DNA of 64,000 nucleotides from Asticcacaulis endophyticus (GTDB lineage Bacteria; Pseudomonadota; Alphaproteobacteria; Caulobacterales; Caulobacteraceae): NCBI RefSeq assembly GCF_014652575.1, contig NZ_BMZB01000001.1, positions 434,001 to 498,000 on the forward strand, written 5' to 3'. Position numbers and translations under genes: made by a program. Under the pieces are notes generated by a model. That model had not been told where the DNA came from. It made no database searches and saw only the letters and a program-made list of their open reading frames with translations. Of the stretch, positions 30,599 to 39,446 are shown in pieces; position 1 is the stretch's first letter; each line of letters begins with the position of its first letter.

Positions 30599-31318
30599 AT
30601 GAAGTCCGCTAATCTGGCTATTTTAATCGACGGTGATAATTTTCCAACCGCGCACATTAGTGACGCGCTTAGTAAACTTGAAACCCACGGCACATGTACT
30701 GTGCGCCGATTATACTGTGACTGGACGCGTGACAACGCTTCCGTCTGGAAAAAGATCGTCCTGAAACATGGTCTTCAGACAATTCAGCAACTCGCATTCA
30801 GCACGGGTAAAAATGCCACTGATTTCGCGATTACCATCGACGCGATGGATCTTATGTATAGCCATAAATATGATGGCATCTGCCTTTTAACCAGCGACAG
30901 CGATTTTACCCCGTTAGTATTACGTTTGCGGCAGAATGGACTTAAGGTTTACGGCGTTGGCGAACATAAAGCCCCCCTTCCCCTTCGGGAAGCCTGCACG
31001 CAATTCATAACATTGCCCACGCCAATCCGGAACGAATCCACGCCGATACTACCTGACACACTTACATTTAATCAGCAGCTAAAGGCTGCGATTATAGCAA
31101 CTTCAAAGGACGGATGGACTACACCGGCTGTCTTGGGGCAGCATTTAAGTCAAAAACTCGGTAAGGAATATGTAGCGGCTCAGCGTAAGGAACATTCGGT
31201 AGCAACCTTAAGCAAGCTGCTGCACAAGATTAGCCCCGGCTATGTGGAAATTGAGTTGAAAGCCGGAACAGACACTATTTCCCGTCTTCGGCTTAAACTA
31301 ACCGAAGCCAGCCATTAA
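30599..31318 (+). CDS. NYN-domain (PIN-like) protein with C-terminal OST-HTH/LOTUS-like domain
   Basis: A 239-residue protein. Residues 1-140 form a NYN ribonuclease-like fold with acidic residues in LAILIDGDNF (near residue 7), DFAITIDAMDLM (near residue 77) and LLTSDSDFTPLVLRLRQNG (near residue 95). Residues 155-235 resemble the LOTUS RNA-binding fold (LKAAIIATSKDGWTTPAVLGQHL). Such LabA/DUF88-like proteins are thought to cut or bind RNA. The gene is visibly more AT-rich than its neighbours, has its own short leader, and meets the pseI end with a 4-base overlap. It looks inserted into the Pse locus. Confidence 0.8.
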   Translation: MKSANLAILIDGDNFPTAHISDALSKLETHGTCTVRRLYCDWTRDNASVWKKIVLKHGLQTIQQLAFSTGKNATDFAITIDAMDLMYSHKYDGICLLTSDSDFTPLVLRLRQNGLKVYGVGEHKAPLPLREACTQFITLPTPIRNESTPILPDTLTFNQQLKAAIIATSKDGWTTPAVLGQHLSQKLGKEYVAAQRKEHSVATLSKLLHKISPGYVEIELKAGTDTISRLRLKLTEASH

Positions 31319-32364
31319 CCCACCATCTCGTCCGTCAGTGGTTCGCCGCGCACCAGATCGCGGGCGGCGCGTTTACCCAGCACATCCCACAGTCTGACCG
31401 GCGGCAAACCCAGTCCCGGCCGGATCGAGCGGACATTGTCCTTGGTCAGCACTTCCCCGCTTTTGACATCGGCGACCACATAGAGCGAACGCCGGAAGGT
31501 CTTTGAGCCGCGCTCAGACCCCAGAGTGTTGTAATGCACACTCCCCAAGGCGCGGTGGGCATCTTTGCAGTCTCGCACCAGCGCCGTAAACTCAGCCGGT
31601 TCCAGACTAAAACTCGAATCCGGCCCGCCATCTGCTCGCGCCAGGGTGAAATGCTTTTCAATCACGCACCCACCCAGTGATACTGCCGCGATAGACGCCG
31701 CCGTCCCAAAAGTATGATCCGACAGGCCTGACGGGCACTGAAACTTTGCCCCCAGATCAGGCACGACCCGCACATTGGCATCGTTGATATTGGCCGGATA
31801 TTCGCTGACGCAATGCAGCATCACAAACTGGCCATTGCCGTATTTGCGCACAGTCTCAACCGCCGCTTCTATTTCGGCCAGATTAGCCATGCCGGTCGAC
31901 AGGATCAGGGGCTTCATCTTAGACGCCGCATAGGCGATCAACGGCAAATCGATCATTTCAAACGACGCGATCTTATAGGCCGGGGCCCCCAGCCCTTCCA
32001 GCAGATCAACCGCGGTTTCATCAAAGGGCGATGAAAACATGGTCACACCGCGCGACCGCGACCGCGCAAACAGGGCCTCATGCCAGTCCCAGGGGGTGTG
32101 CGCTTCGTTATAGAGATCCCACAGGCCGTAGCCTTCCCACGGCCCACCGCCGATGAAAAATTCCGGCCGGTCGGATTTCATGGTGATCGTGTCGGCGGTA
32201 TAGGTCTGAAGCTTGATGGCATCGCAGCCGGTCTCCGCCGCCGCATCAACCAGCGCCAGCGCCCGTTCCAGCGAGCCGTTATGATTGCCGGACAGTTCAC
32301 AGATTATGTAGGGCGAATGAGCCGACCCGATCTTGCGTCCAGCGATCTCGATTTCATAACTCAT
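31315..32364 (-). CDS. pseI: Pseudaminic acid synthase PseI
   Basis: A 349-residue NeuB-family enzyme that condenses the 6-deoxy-diacetamido sugar with phosphoenolpyruvate. The TIM barrel begins YIICELSGNHNGSLERA and includes DAIKLQTYTADT, KIASFEMIDLPLI, LSTGMANLAEI, the iron/manganese His in VIEKHFTLAR, and the C-terminal antifreeze-like SAF domain (about 285-345, RSLYVVADVKSGEVLT). ATG 32364 overlaps the pseC stop by 4 bases. The sequence pattern favours PseI over sialic or legionaminic synthases, as do the neighbours. Confidence 0.92.
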   Translation of the reverse strand: MSYEIEIAGRKIGSAHSPYIICELSGNHNGSLERALALVDAAAETGCDAIKLQTYTADTITMKSDRPEFFIGGGPWEGYGLWDLYNEAHTPWDWHEALFARSRSRGVTMFSSPFDETAVDLLEGLGAPAYKIASFEMIDLPLIAYAASKMKPLILSTGMANLAEIEAAVETVRKYGNGQFVMLHCVSEYPANINDANVRVVPDLGAKFQCPSGLSDHTFGTAASIAAVSLGGCVIEKHFTLARADGGPDSSFSLEPAEFTALVRDCKDAHRALGSVHYNTLGSERGSKTFRRSLYVVADVKSGEVLTKDNVRSIRPGLGLPPVRLWDVLGKRAARDLVRGEPLTDEMVG

Positions 32365-33566
32365 AGGCCGCACACCTCTTTCAGGATGGCAATCACCGCC
32401 GCCGGATCGTTGTCAGTCATGTCTGGATAGAGCGGCAAGGACAGGGTTTGGCTGTAATAGGTATCCGCTCCGGGCAGGTTGCGTTGCGCAAGGGCGTGCT
32501 GCTGCCAATAGGGTTGGCGGTGCACAGGAATATAATGCACCTGCGTGCCGACACCGCCCGCTTTTAATTCAAACATAATTTCAGTGCGGGTTTTACCAAG
32601 GCTTTGATAATCAATCTGCACCGCCATAAGGTGAAAAACCGGATCAGAGTCCGGCATGGGCGGTGCCCAGCTTACCGGCAGGCGCGCCGAAGCGAGTGCC
32701 GCCTGATAGAGTTCAACCAACCGGCGGCGACGAGCGGCAAAGTGCGGCATCTTACTGAGTTGCGATACCCCCAGCGCGCAGTTCAGATCAGGTAAACGGT
32801 AATTATACCCCAAAGCCTGCATCTCGTAGACCCAACCGCCGCTATCGCGGTCGTCACCAAAGCCAAGTCCGGTAAATCGCGTCGGATCGCGCTCTAAGCC
32901 GTGGCTGCGTAGGCTGCGCAGTTTACGCGCCAGTTCGGAGTCATTAGTCATGATCGCCCCGCCTTCACCAGTCGTCAGAGTCTTGACCGGATGGAAGGAA
33001 AACACGGCCATATCGGAGTATTGGCACGCGCCGGTCATGACACCCTTATCGACGGTGCCGAGCGCATGGCAAGCATCTTCGACCACAAAGGCATCTAACT
33101 CAGCGCAGCGGCCCGCGATCTGATCCAGCGCCACCGGACGACCCGCATAATGCACCGGCACCACACCGGCAAAGCGCAGTTCGCTATAGTCACGCTGCAC
33201 GATCTTCAGCGCATCCTCAAACGTCTCATCGGTCATCAGGCCTGTTTGGGGATCGACATCGGCAAACACCACCTTTGCGCCACAGAACGCCGCACAATTG
33301 GCCGACGCCACAAAGGTAATCGACGGTACAATGATAACATCGGACGGCCCTACCCCCAAAGCCAGCATGGCCAGATGCAGCGCCGCCGTGCCGTTTGCGA
33401 CCACCACCGCCTCTTTCGCGCCGACATAGGCGGCCAGTTCGCGCTCAAAGCGTTCCACCCACGGCCCGGTGGTCAGAAAATCGGATTTCAGGGCCTCAAT
33501 GACATGATCGATGTCGGTCTGATCAATCGACTGGCGGCCATAGGCCAAAAACGGCTGGCTTAACAT
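32361..33566 (-). CDS. pseC: UDP-4-amino-4,6-dideoxy-N-acetyl-beta-L-altrosamine transaminase PseC
   Basis: A 401-residue PLP aminotransferase that acts on the 4-keto sugar made by PseB. The start LAYGRQSIDQTDIDHVIEAL is characteristic of PseC. Further motifs are VANGTAALHLAMLALGV near residue 57, VPSITFVASANC near residue 80, VEDACHALG near residue 163, and the PLP lysine in FHPVKTLTTGEGG near residue 192. It lies 5 bases after pseB and overlaps pseI, forming the order pseB-pseC-pseI. Confidence 0.94.
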   Translation of the reverse strand: MLSQPFLAYGRQSIDQTDIDHVIEALKSDFLTTGPWVERFERELAAYVGAKEAVVVANGTAALHLAMLALGVGPSDVIIVPSITFVASANCAAFCGAKVVFADVDPQTGLMTDETFEDALKIVQRDYSELRFAGVVPVHYAGRPVALDQIAGRCAELDAFVVEDACHALGTVDKGVMTGACQYSDMAVFSFHPVKTLTTGEGGAIMTNDSELARKLRSLRSHGLERDPTRFTGLGFGDDRDSGGWVYEMQALGYNYRLPDLNCALGVSQLSKMPHFAARRRRLVELYQAALASARLPVSWAPPMPDSDPVFHLMAVQIDYQSLGKTRTEIMFELKAGGVGTQVHYIPVHRQPYWQQHALAQRNLPGADTYYSQTLSLPLYPDMTDNDPAAVIAILKEVCGL

Positions 33567-33571
33567 CGCCC

Positions 33572-34624
33572 CTACCCCGTGTAGGCGGCCAAAAGCGCCT
33601 TGATGCCGTCGATGTCCAGCCGCTCAGGATTAACGTCGGAAGCGTAATAGAAATCCTCCGCCACGCGCTTTGCCCCGCGTACCTTGGCAAAGCTTTTGCG
33701 GGTATATTCGGCAAATTCCGGCTCAATTATGAACCGGTCATCCAGTTCAAAAGTTGAGCGGGCATCATCGGCGGAGATCATGACTTCATGCAGTTTTTCG
33801 CCCGGCCGGATGCCGACGGTGGGCTGCTCAAGCTCAGGGGCCATGGCGGTGGCCAGATCCGTCATCAGGGTCGCCGGAATCTTCGGCACGAAAATTTCCC
33901 CGCCCTGCATCAGCTCTAACGACGACAAAACGAAATTCACCCCCTGATCAAGCGTGATCCAGAACCGCGTCATGCGCGGATCGGTGATCGGCAGGGTCTT
34001 GGAACCATTCGCAATCAGGCGCTTAAACAATGGCACCACCGACCCGCGTGAGCCGATGACATTGCCATAACGCACGGCGCAGAACCGGATGCCGGTATCG
34101 CCGGCCATATTGTTGGCGGCCACGAAAATCTTGTCCGACGCCAGTTTGGTCGCGCCATACAAATTGATCGGTGAACAGGCCTTATCGGTCGAGAGTGCGA
34201 CCACCCGGTGCACACCCGTCTGCAAGCAGGCCGAAACGACATTTTCCGCACCATTGACGTTGGTGGCGATACATTCGGACGGGTTATATTCCGCCGCAGG
34301 CACCTGTTTCAGCGCGGCGGCATGGATGACGATATCGACCCCGCGAAACGCCGTAACCAGCCGCAAACGGTCGCGTACATCCCCTAAGAAAAAGCGCAGG
34401 CGAGAGATTTTTTCCTTGGGGAACATCTCTTCCAGTTCGGCGCGCATCTCATATTGCTTAAGCTCATCGCGCGAAAAAATGATGACCTTCTTCGGATCAT
34501 AATCCCGCAGCAGCGTCATGACCATCTTGCGCCCGAACGATCCGGTGGCACCGGTGATCAGAACGACCTTGCCCTGAACGGGGTCCATCTGAGGGGCAAA
34601 ATCACGGTATAACGGTGCGGACAT
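33572..34624 (-). CDS. pseB: UDP-N-acetylglucosamine 4,6-dehydratase (inverting) PseB
   Basis: A 350-residue SDR enzyme that dehydrates and inverts UDP-GlcNAc, the first step to pseudaminic acid. The NADP motif ITGATGSFGRKMV lies near residue 24, SRDELKQYEMR near residue 51, the catalytic NLYGATKLASDK near residue 155, and the family-specific MTRFWITLDQGV near residue 221. The Caulobacter homologue is FlmA. It starts the pseBCI group, 54 bases after the TagA-like gene, which is probably in the same transcript. Confidence 0.94.
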   Translation of the reverse strand: MSAPLYRDFAPQMDPVQGKVVLITGATGSFGRKMVMTLLRDYDPKKVIIFSRDELKQYEMRAELEEMFPKEKISRLRFFLGDVRDRLRLVTAFRGVDIVIHAAALKQVPAAEYNPSECIATNVNGAENVVSACLQTGVHRVVALSTDKACSPINLYGATKLASDKIFVAANNMAGDTGIRFCAVRYGNVIGSRGSVVPLFKRLIANGSKTLPITDPRMTRFWITLDQGVNFVLSSLELMQGGEIFVPKIPATLMTDLATAMAPELEQPTVGIRPGEKLHEVMISADDARSTFELDDRFIIEPEFAEYTRKSFAKVRGAKRVAEDFYYASDVNPERLDIDGIKALLAAYTG

Positions 34625-34678
34625 GGTCGAAACTCCAGTTACATGTGCGCATGATGCTGTGGTGCGCTTAAGGCGTGG

Positions 34679-35440
34679 TTAACGCCGATCTCGCCTCATT
34701 AAATCCCTCATAGCATGGGGGATCAACACCCACGGTTCCAGGAAATAGCGGCTGAACAAACGCTTCGGCTCATGGAAAAACCTGACCAGCCATTCGATAC
34801 CCATCTGCCCGGTCCAGCGCGGCGGGGTGTACATGACACCGGCCTCATAATCGAAAGCCGCCCCGATCGGCATGATCGCACACTCAGGCAGTCGCTTCAG
34901 GTTATTGAGTATCCAGAGTTCCTGACGCGGCATTCCCATGCCGACCAACAATACATCCGGTTTTTGAGCCGCAAGCTCGGCCAAAAGCCGCTCATTATCA
35001 GCGCCCGTCACATCGAAATAACCGGTGTGCATGTCTAGGTGAACCTGGGGGAAGCGTTTAAGGATCGCTGCCTTCGATAGCGGATTATGCGCCGGCGCAC
35101 CGCCAACATGACAGACCCGCCAGCCCTCACTTTGCGCCCGCGCCCAGAAGCTTTCGCGAAAATCGAGATAGGTGCAGCGATGGGCCCGCGATACGTCTTT
35201 GCCAAGCAACCGCCCCCACAGGATCATGGGCGTCGAGTCGATCTCGATCAGGTCGGCCTTATCGTAAAAGGCCCGCATGTCTGAGCGGCGATGAAACAGA
35301 TAAAGACTGTGCAGATTATGATTGGCGATCACCATCTGGCGTTTTGCGGTCACTGACTGCGCGATGGCCGACATCACCTCATCGGGAGTGACGGCATCGA
35401 CTTCGGCTCCAAGCAAAGACAGGCGGCATGAGGGTGTCAT
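34679..35440 (-). CDS. WecG/TagA/CpsF-family glycosyltransferase
   Basis: A 253-residue GT26 enzyme, which usually adds N-acetylmannosamine(uronate) or a related sugar to a polyprenyl-linked acceptor at the membrane. Motifs are VIANHNLHSLYL near residue 37, IEIDSTPMILW near residue 65, the core CHVGGAP near residue 115, LLVGMGMPRQELWI near residue 165, and GAAFDYEAGVMYTPPRW near residue 198. The C-terminal basic tail (RDLMRRDRR) may bind membrane. The start codon lies inside a 13-bp perfect hairpin; a TTG nine codons later is the alternative start. Confidence 0.88.
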   Translation of the reverse strand: MTPSCRLSLLGAEVDAVTPDEVMSAIAQSVTAKRQMVIANHNLHSLYLFHRRSDMRAFYDKADLIEIDSTPMILWGRLLGKDVSRAHRCTYLDFRESFWARAQSEGWRVCHVGGAPAHNPLSKAAILKRFPQVHLDMHTGYFDVTGADNERLLAELAAQKPDVLLVGMGMPRQELWILNNLKRLPECAIMPIGAAFDYEAGVMYTPPRWTGQMGIEWLVRFFHEPKRLFSRYFLEPWVLIPHAMRDLMRRDRR

Positions 35441-35449
35441 GCCGCCTGT
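35419..35449 (-). promoter_or_regulatory. Hairpin covering the start codon and SD of the TagA-like gene
   Basis: In the minus-strand mRNA the arm ACAGGCGGCAUGA (35449-35437) pairs perfectly over 13 bp with UCAUGCCGCCUGU (35431-35419), with the loop CACCC. The first arm holds the AGGCGG ribosome site and the AUG. The structure should strongly limit initiation unless it is opened. Confidence 0.7.
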
Positions 35450-35485
35450 TATAGATTAGAGGTATTTAAAAATTACTGCCTAAAC

Positions 35486-36151
35486 CTACTGCTCAACCGG
35501 ACGCAAAGTCACTTCGACGCGACGGTTTTGAGCGCGGCCCGATTCAGTATCGTTTGAGGCGATCGGACGGGTTTCACCGGCACCGGCCACATAGATACGC
35601 TGATAAGCGACGCCGCGGCTCGACATATAGTTGGCCACCGAATTGGCGCGACGCTCCGACAGGGCCTGATTGTAATCATCAGCGCCGGTCGAATCGGCGT
35701 GGCCGATCACATCGATATAGGTCGACGGATAATCTTTCAGAACACCCGAAACATCGTCAAGAACTTTGTAGAAACGGGTATCAACCTGATCGCCATTGAC
35801 GGGGAAGGTCACGTCGGACGGCATGTTCAGGGTGATGACATTGCCATTACGATCGACCGTCACGCCGGTATTGGCCAGCTTTTTACGCAGTTCAGCCTGC
35901 TGCTTATCCATGTAGTTGCCGACAGCGGCACCACCGAGCGCACCAATACCGGCACCGATGATCGCGTTTTTGCGGCCCTGCTCACCCTTATTGGTGTTGG
36001 TGGCATAACCCGCCGCAGCACCGACGGCCGCACCGATGATGGCATTGGTTTTGGTGTTATCACGCACCACCTGACCCGTGTTTGGGTCGGTGGTCGTACA
36101 GCCCGCCAGCAAAATACCGGTCGCAGCGAAACCTAACAGAACTTTTTTCAT
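35486..36151 (-). CDS. OmpA-family outer-membrane lipoprotein with glycine-zipper region
   Basis: A 221-residue lipoprotein. The signal MKKVLLGFAATGILLAGC ends in the lipobox LLAGC, so Cys18 is acylated. Residues 38-80 hold glycine-zipper stretches (AIIGAAVGAAAGYA and AIIGAGIGALGGAAVG). Residues 105-218 form the OmpA-like peptidoglycan-binding domain (VIGHADSTGADDYNQALSERRANSV, then GRAQNRRVEV). It tethers the outer membrane to the cell wall. ATG 36151 was preferred over a longer frame because it begins the signal peptide and follows GGGAGAG. Confidence 0.92.
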   Translation of the reverse strand: MKKVLLGFAATGILLAGCTTTDPNTGQVVRDNTKTNAIIGAAVGAAAGYATNTNKGEQGRKNAIIGAGIGALGGAAVGNYMDKQQAELRKKLANTGVTVDRNGNVITLNMPSDVTFPVNGDQVDTRFYKVLDDVSGVLKDYPSTYIDVIGHADSTGADDYNQALSERRANSVANYMSSRGVAYQRIYVAGAGETRPIASNDTESGRAQNRRVEVTLRPVEQ

Positions 36152-36324
36152 GCTTAAACTCTCCCTTAAGCTCAGACCTTCCGCCATTCATGGGTTGAAG
36201 CGGATATGAGCTGAAACTATTCCAGTTTTGCTGAACCTAGAATGAACGTCGCAAACAACCAATGCCGATGACCGACCCAAAAATAAGGGCGCCATAAGCC
36301 AGCCATCAAAAGCCAATGAGGATG

Positions 36325-38127
36325 TTAGTTTACGGCCTTGGCAGCCTCAGTTTTATGACAACGCCATACGGTCTGGGTCTCTGGTTGCGCCGTCAGGTAA
36401 GACTGCGCCAGGGTGCGCACCTTTTGCAGATTATCTTTCAACGCCGCCTGCTGCCCGGTATTATCCGGTGATGCGCACCGCAAAGTCCCAAGCGCCGTAC
36501 GCTGAGACACATAGGCCTGATGGGCCTCCGGTGACAGGCGGTAATCGCTGCGTTTAAACCTTAGCCCGTCTTTGGACAGTTCGAGTTTAGCCGCAAAAGG
36601 CTCAGAGTCGCTAACCGTAAAGCGCAGCAATGACCCATCCGCCTGACGCTCATAAGGGGTGCGGTTATTGACGCAGGCGCGCGAGGCCTCGAACTCAAAC
36701 TCGGTCGGCCCTGCCCCGCTCAGCGGACGGGGCGATGCGGATTTATCGACCTCGCAGGCCAGCCGCACCAGACCTTCGGACGCGGTCTCAGCGGCGGCTT
36801 TCTTGGCATTATGCCGTGCCCACAGACCGGAATCGCGCACCACAAACACCATGGCCAGTATGACCACCAACACCCCAAGCAATGTCCAGCCCCACGGGAA
36901 CGGATGCTTGATGCGCACCTTGGCCGGCGTTGTTTTCAGGTGCAACGGCTTGGCGTCCGCACTTTCCGGCGTCGTATCGGGCTCTGGCGCATAGGCCGTC
37001 GGTGCCGCTTTTTCCTTATGCTCACGCTCACGGCGGATGTGCACAACAATCAGCACCAGTACCAATACGGACAAAACCACCAACGCCGCCAGTTGCAACT
37101 GATCCATCAGGGCCGAAGCGGCTTCGGCCTTTTTGGCCTGCTCCAGCCGTTGACGCTGGGCTTCGGCCGCCGCCGCCAGCGCCTTGGTCAGGGCATCGTC
37201 CTTGGAGATTTCGTCCTCGGACTTGGCGTAACAGGCTTCACCCTGAATCTGCGGGGTAATGCCCGCCGAACTCAGGAAGGTATTGAGTGCCGAGACATGG
37301 GTGGCGACATATTGCCCTGCCGGGACATCGAAATCACCACTGTCCGACAGGGATGAGGCCGCACTCCAGGTATTGACGCCGACGACCTGACCACATTCAT
37401 CAAGCAGCGGCCCACCCGAATTACCCGGATTGACGGGGGCCGTATGAAACAGCGTATCGACCCGGCCGCCATCGGGGTTTGTCGAGGCAAACAGGGCAAT
37501 AGACCCTTGCGTCACATAGGCATCCGCCGGCACCAAAAGCTCCGTCCCACCGCGTTTCAGCAAGCGATCGGTCACGCCGGGATAGCCCATGGCAATGATG
37601 CGCTGGTTCTTTTGCGGCGTCAGATAAAGCTTAAGGGGTGCTACTTTGAGCGATGGCGCTTTAAGCAGCGCCAGATCGCCTTCGGTCCACGATTTGACCA
37701 GTTCGACCTGCTGATAGCCCGCGCCTGTGTCCTTATGCGGCACGATATAGATTTCCGCCGATGAGGCTTCGGGCGGCGCTTCAACCACATGGAAATTGGT
37801 GACGATATAACCGGGGGCGACCACAAAGCCTGAGCCCATGCCGACGGCATCGAGCGGCACACCGCCGAAACCGCGATAGACCACCAGCACCCGCACCACC
37901 GACTGCTCAGACGATTTCAGCGCCTTGGTCGAATTAATCGGCTGGAATTTCGGATCGACCATTTCGGCCAGAACCTGATCCGTCGAGGCCGAAGCGGGCG
38001 CTTCAGTTACCGCAGGTGTGGCTACGGCAGGCACGGCCATCAGCGATAACCACAAGGCGCACAGAAGCGCCCCGGCGCTAAGACCGCGGATATTTGACGC
38101 TAAGGGTTTGTGAGCCCACAATCTCAT
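36325..38127 (-). CDS. Membrane-anchored trypsin-like serine protease
   Basis: A 600-residue envelope protein. A signal or anchor segment occupies residues 12-36. The trypsin-like domain (about 65-290) has a complete triad: His in TNFHVVEA, Asp in EGDLALLK, Ser in PVNPGNSGGPLLDE. A coiled-coil-like EAQRQRLEQAKKAEA segment leads to a membrane helix (LAALVVLSVLVLVLIVV, near residue 350). After a Pro-rich linker a second helix (WGWTLLGVLVVILAMVFVV) is followed by a C-terminal domain of unknown type with several cysteines. No PDZ domain is present, unlike DegP. The role is unknown; envelope quality control is plausible. Confidence 0.8.
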   Translation of the reverse strand: MRLWAHKPLASNIRGLSAGALLCALWLSLMAVPAVATPAVTEAPASASTDQVLAEMVDPKFQPINSTKALKSSEQSVVRVLVVYRGFGGVPLDAVGMGSGFVVAPGYIVTNFHVVEAPPEASSAEIYIVPHKDTGAGYQQVELVKSWTEGDLALLKAPSLKVAPLKLYLTPQKNQRIIAMGYPGVTDRLLKRGGTELLVPADAYVTQGSIALFASTNPDGGRVDTLFHTAPVNPGNSGGPLLDECGQVVGVNTWSAASSLSDSGDFDVPAGQYVATHVSALNTFLSSAGITPQIQGEACYAKSEDEISKDDALTKALAAAAEAQRQRLEQAKKAEAASALMDQLQLAALVVLSVLVLVLIVVHIRREREHKEKAAPTAYAPEPDTTPESADAKPLHLKTTPAKVRIKHPFPWGWTLLGVLVVILAMVFVVRDSGLWARHNAKKAAAETASEGLVRLACEVDKSASPRPLSGAGPTEFEFEASRACVNNRTPYERQADGSLLRFTVSDSEPFAAKLELSKDGLRFKRSDYRLSPEAHQAYVSQRTALGTLRCASPDNTGQQAALKDNLQKVRTLAQSYLTAQPETQTVWRCHKTEAAKAVN

Positions 38128-38372
38128 GGCTATGCGCAACGGCTCTTTCGATTCCAAACTTTGTGACTTTAACCGATATGAACAATGGTTAAAGCCGCCC
38201 CGCAATTAAAATTTCCTCAACCGCCGAAGTTTTGGGCGACTGTGATAGAATTACGCGGGTTAATATGGATCGCGCGTCACGGCAAGTGCGGCATTTTCAT
38301 CCCTTGCGCCCCAATCGATGCCGGATTAAGGCATAGCCACCCAACACGTATCTATTGTGACAGGTTTTCCCC

Positions 38373-39326
38373 ATGACCGCTTCCGCCATCACCCCCGTGC
38401 CGATCAGCCTTTATGCCGAGGATATCGACGCCTTTGCCCAAAGTCTGGGGGCGTCGTTTGAGCGTTATGGTTTTGCGGTGCTGTCGGGCCTGTTCGATAA
38501 GGACGGTGCGGGGCTGGATAAAACTCTGGTCGATGCGGCACTTGATGACACCAAGGCGTTTTTCGCCCTGCCGGCTGAAACCAAAATGCAATATAAGGTC
38601 GGCGTCGGCGGGCAACGCGGTTACACCCCGTTTGGCATTGAGACGGCTAAGGGCGCCAGCCACCACGACCTTAAGGAATTCTGGCACACTGGTCGCGACC
38701 TGCCCGATGGCCACCCTTACCGCGACTATATGCTAGAGAACGTCTGGCCCGGCGAAGTCAGCGGCTTTCGCGACCATGTGTCGGAGCTTTATACCGCGCT
38801 CGATTTCCTCGGCAAACGGGTGCTGAAAGCCATTGCCATCTATCTGAAACTCGATCCGGAATTTTTTACCCCCACCGTGCGCGAAGGCAATTCGGTCTTA
38901 CGTTTGCTGCATTATCCGCCGGTGACGTCTGAGGGGATGAGCGTGCGCGCCGGTGCCCACGGCGATATCAATGTCATTACCCTGCTGATGGGGGCCGAAG
39001 AGCCCGGTTTGCAACTTCAGGATCGTGATGGGACATGGCTGCCGATCACCCCGCCGGAGGGCTGCATCGTCATCAATATCGGCGATATGCTGTCGCGCCT
39101 GACCAATGGCATGTTGCCGTCGACCATCCACCGTGTCGTCAATCCTGCCGAAGGGCGTAAGGATTTCTCACGCTATTCGACGCCGTTTTTCCTGCATTTC
39201 GAGCCGCCCTATGTGATCGAGACGCTCACAAACTGCATCAGCGCAGACCGGCCCAACCAGTTCCCCGACCCCATCACTGCCGAAGATTTCCTCCAGCAAC
39301 GTCTCCGCGAAATTAAGCTGACCTAG
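38373..39326 (+). CDS. Isopenicillin-N-synthase-like 2-oxoglutarate/Fe(II) dioxygenase
   Basis: A 317-residue oxygenase. The N-terminal DIOX_N part ends with FFALPAETKMQYKV and RGYTPFGIETAKG. The iron ligands are His and Asp in GAHGDINVITLL near residue 196 and His in STIHRVVNP near residue 252. The 2-oxoglutarate pair is RYSTPFFLHF. It resembles the bacterial family related to plant gibberellin and ethylene-forming oxygenases; the substrate is unknown. It is transcribed alone, divergent from the protease, and ends in a strong terminator. Confidence 0.87.
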   Translation: MTASAITPVPISLYAEDIDAFAQSLGASFERYGFAVLSGLFDKDGAGLDKTLVDAALDDTKAFFALPAETKMQYKVGVGGQRGYTPFGIETAKGASHHDLKEFWHTGRDLPDGHPYRDYMLENVWPGEVSGFRDHVSELYTALDFLGKRVLKAIAIYLKLDPEFFTPTVREGNSVLRLLHYPPVTSEGMSVRAGAHGDINVITLLMGAEEPGLQLQDRDGTWLPITPPEGCIVINIGDMLSRLTNGMLPSTIHRVVNPAEGRKDFSRYSTPFFLHFEPPYVIETLTNCISADRPNQFPDPITAEDFLQQRLREIKLT

Positions 39327-39360
39327 TCCCCCTCCGTCTCGTCGCTTACGCGCCGATCCA

Positions 39361-39396
39361 CCTCCCCATGCCTGCGGCATAGGGAGGAGATTTTTT
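39361..39396 (+). terminator. Terminator behind the 2OG oxygenase gene, part of the G/C-rich repeat family (copy 2)
   Basis: CCTCCCCATGCC and GGCATAGGGAGG form a long stem around TGC, followed by AGATTTTTT. The preceding CCCCCTCCGTC...GATCCACCTCCCC (from 39328) matches the second half of the repeat at 43251-43313. The hairpin therefore comes from a dispersed repeat that now serves as a terminator. Confidence 0.72.
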
Positions 39397-39402
39397 ACAC
39401 TT

Positions 39403-39436
39403 CTAAAGTACACTGAGCGTCAGCGAGGGACTTTAG
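39403..39436 (+). repeat. AAAGTACACTGAG...GGACTTT repeat, copy A
   Basis: Arms CTAAAGT (39403-39409) and ACTTTAG (39430-39436) flank an inner CTGAGCGTCAG, making a two-step hairpin. It lies between the converging 2OG oxygenase and M2 peptidase genes, 11 bases before the latter's stop, so it probably ends the peptidase transcript. Confidence 0.65.
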
Positions 39437-39446
39437 AGGTGAGGCC

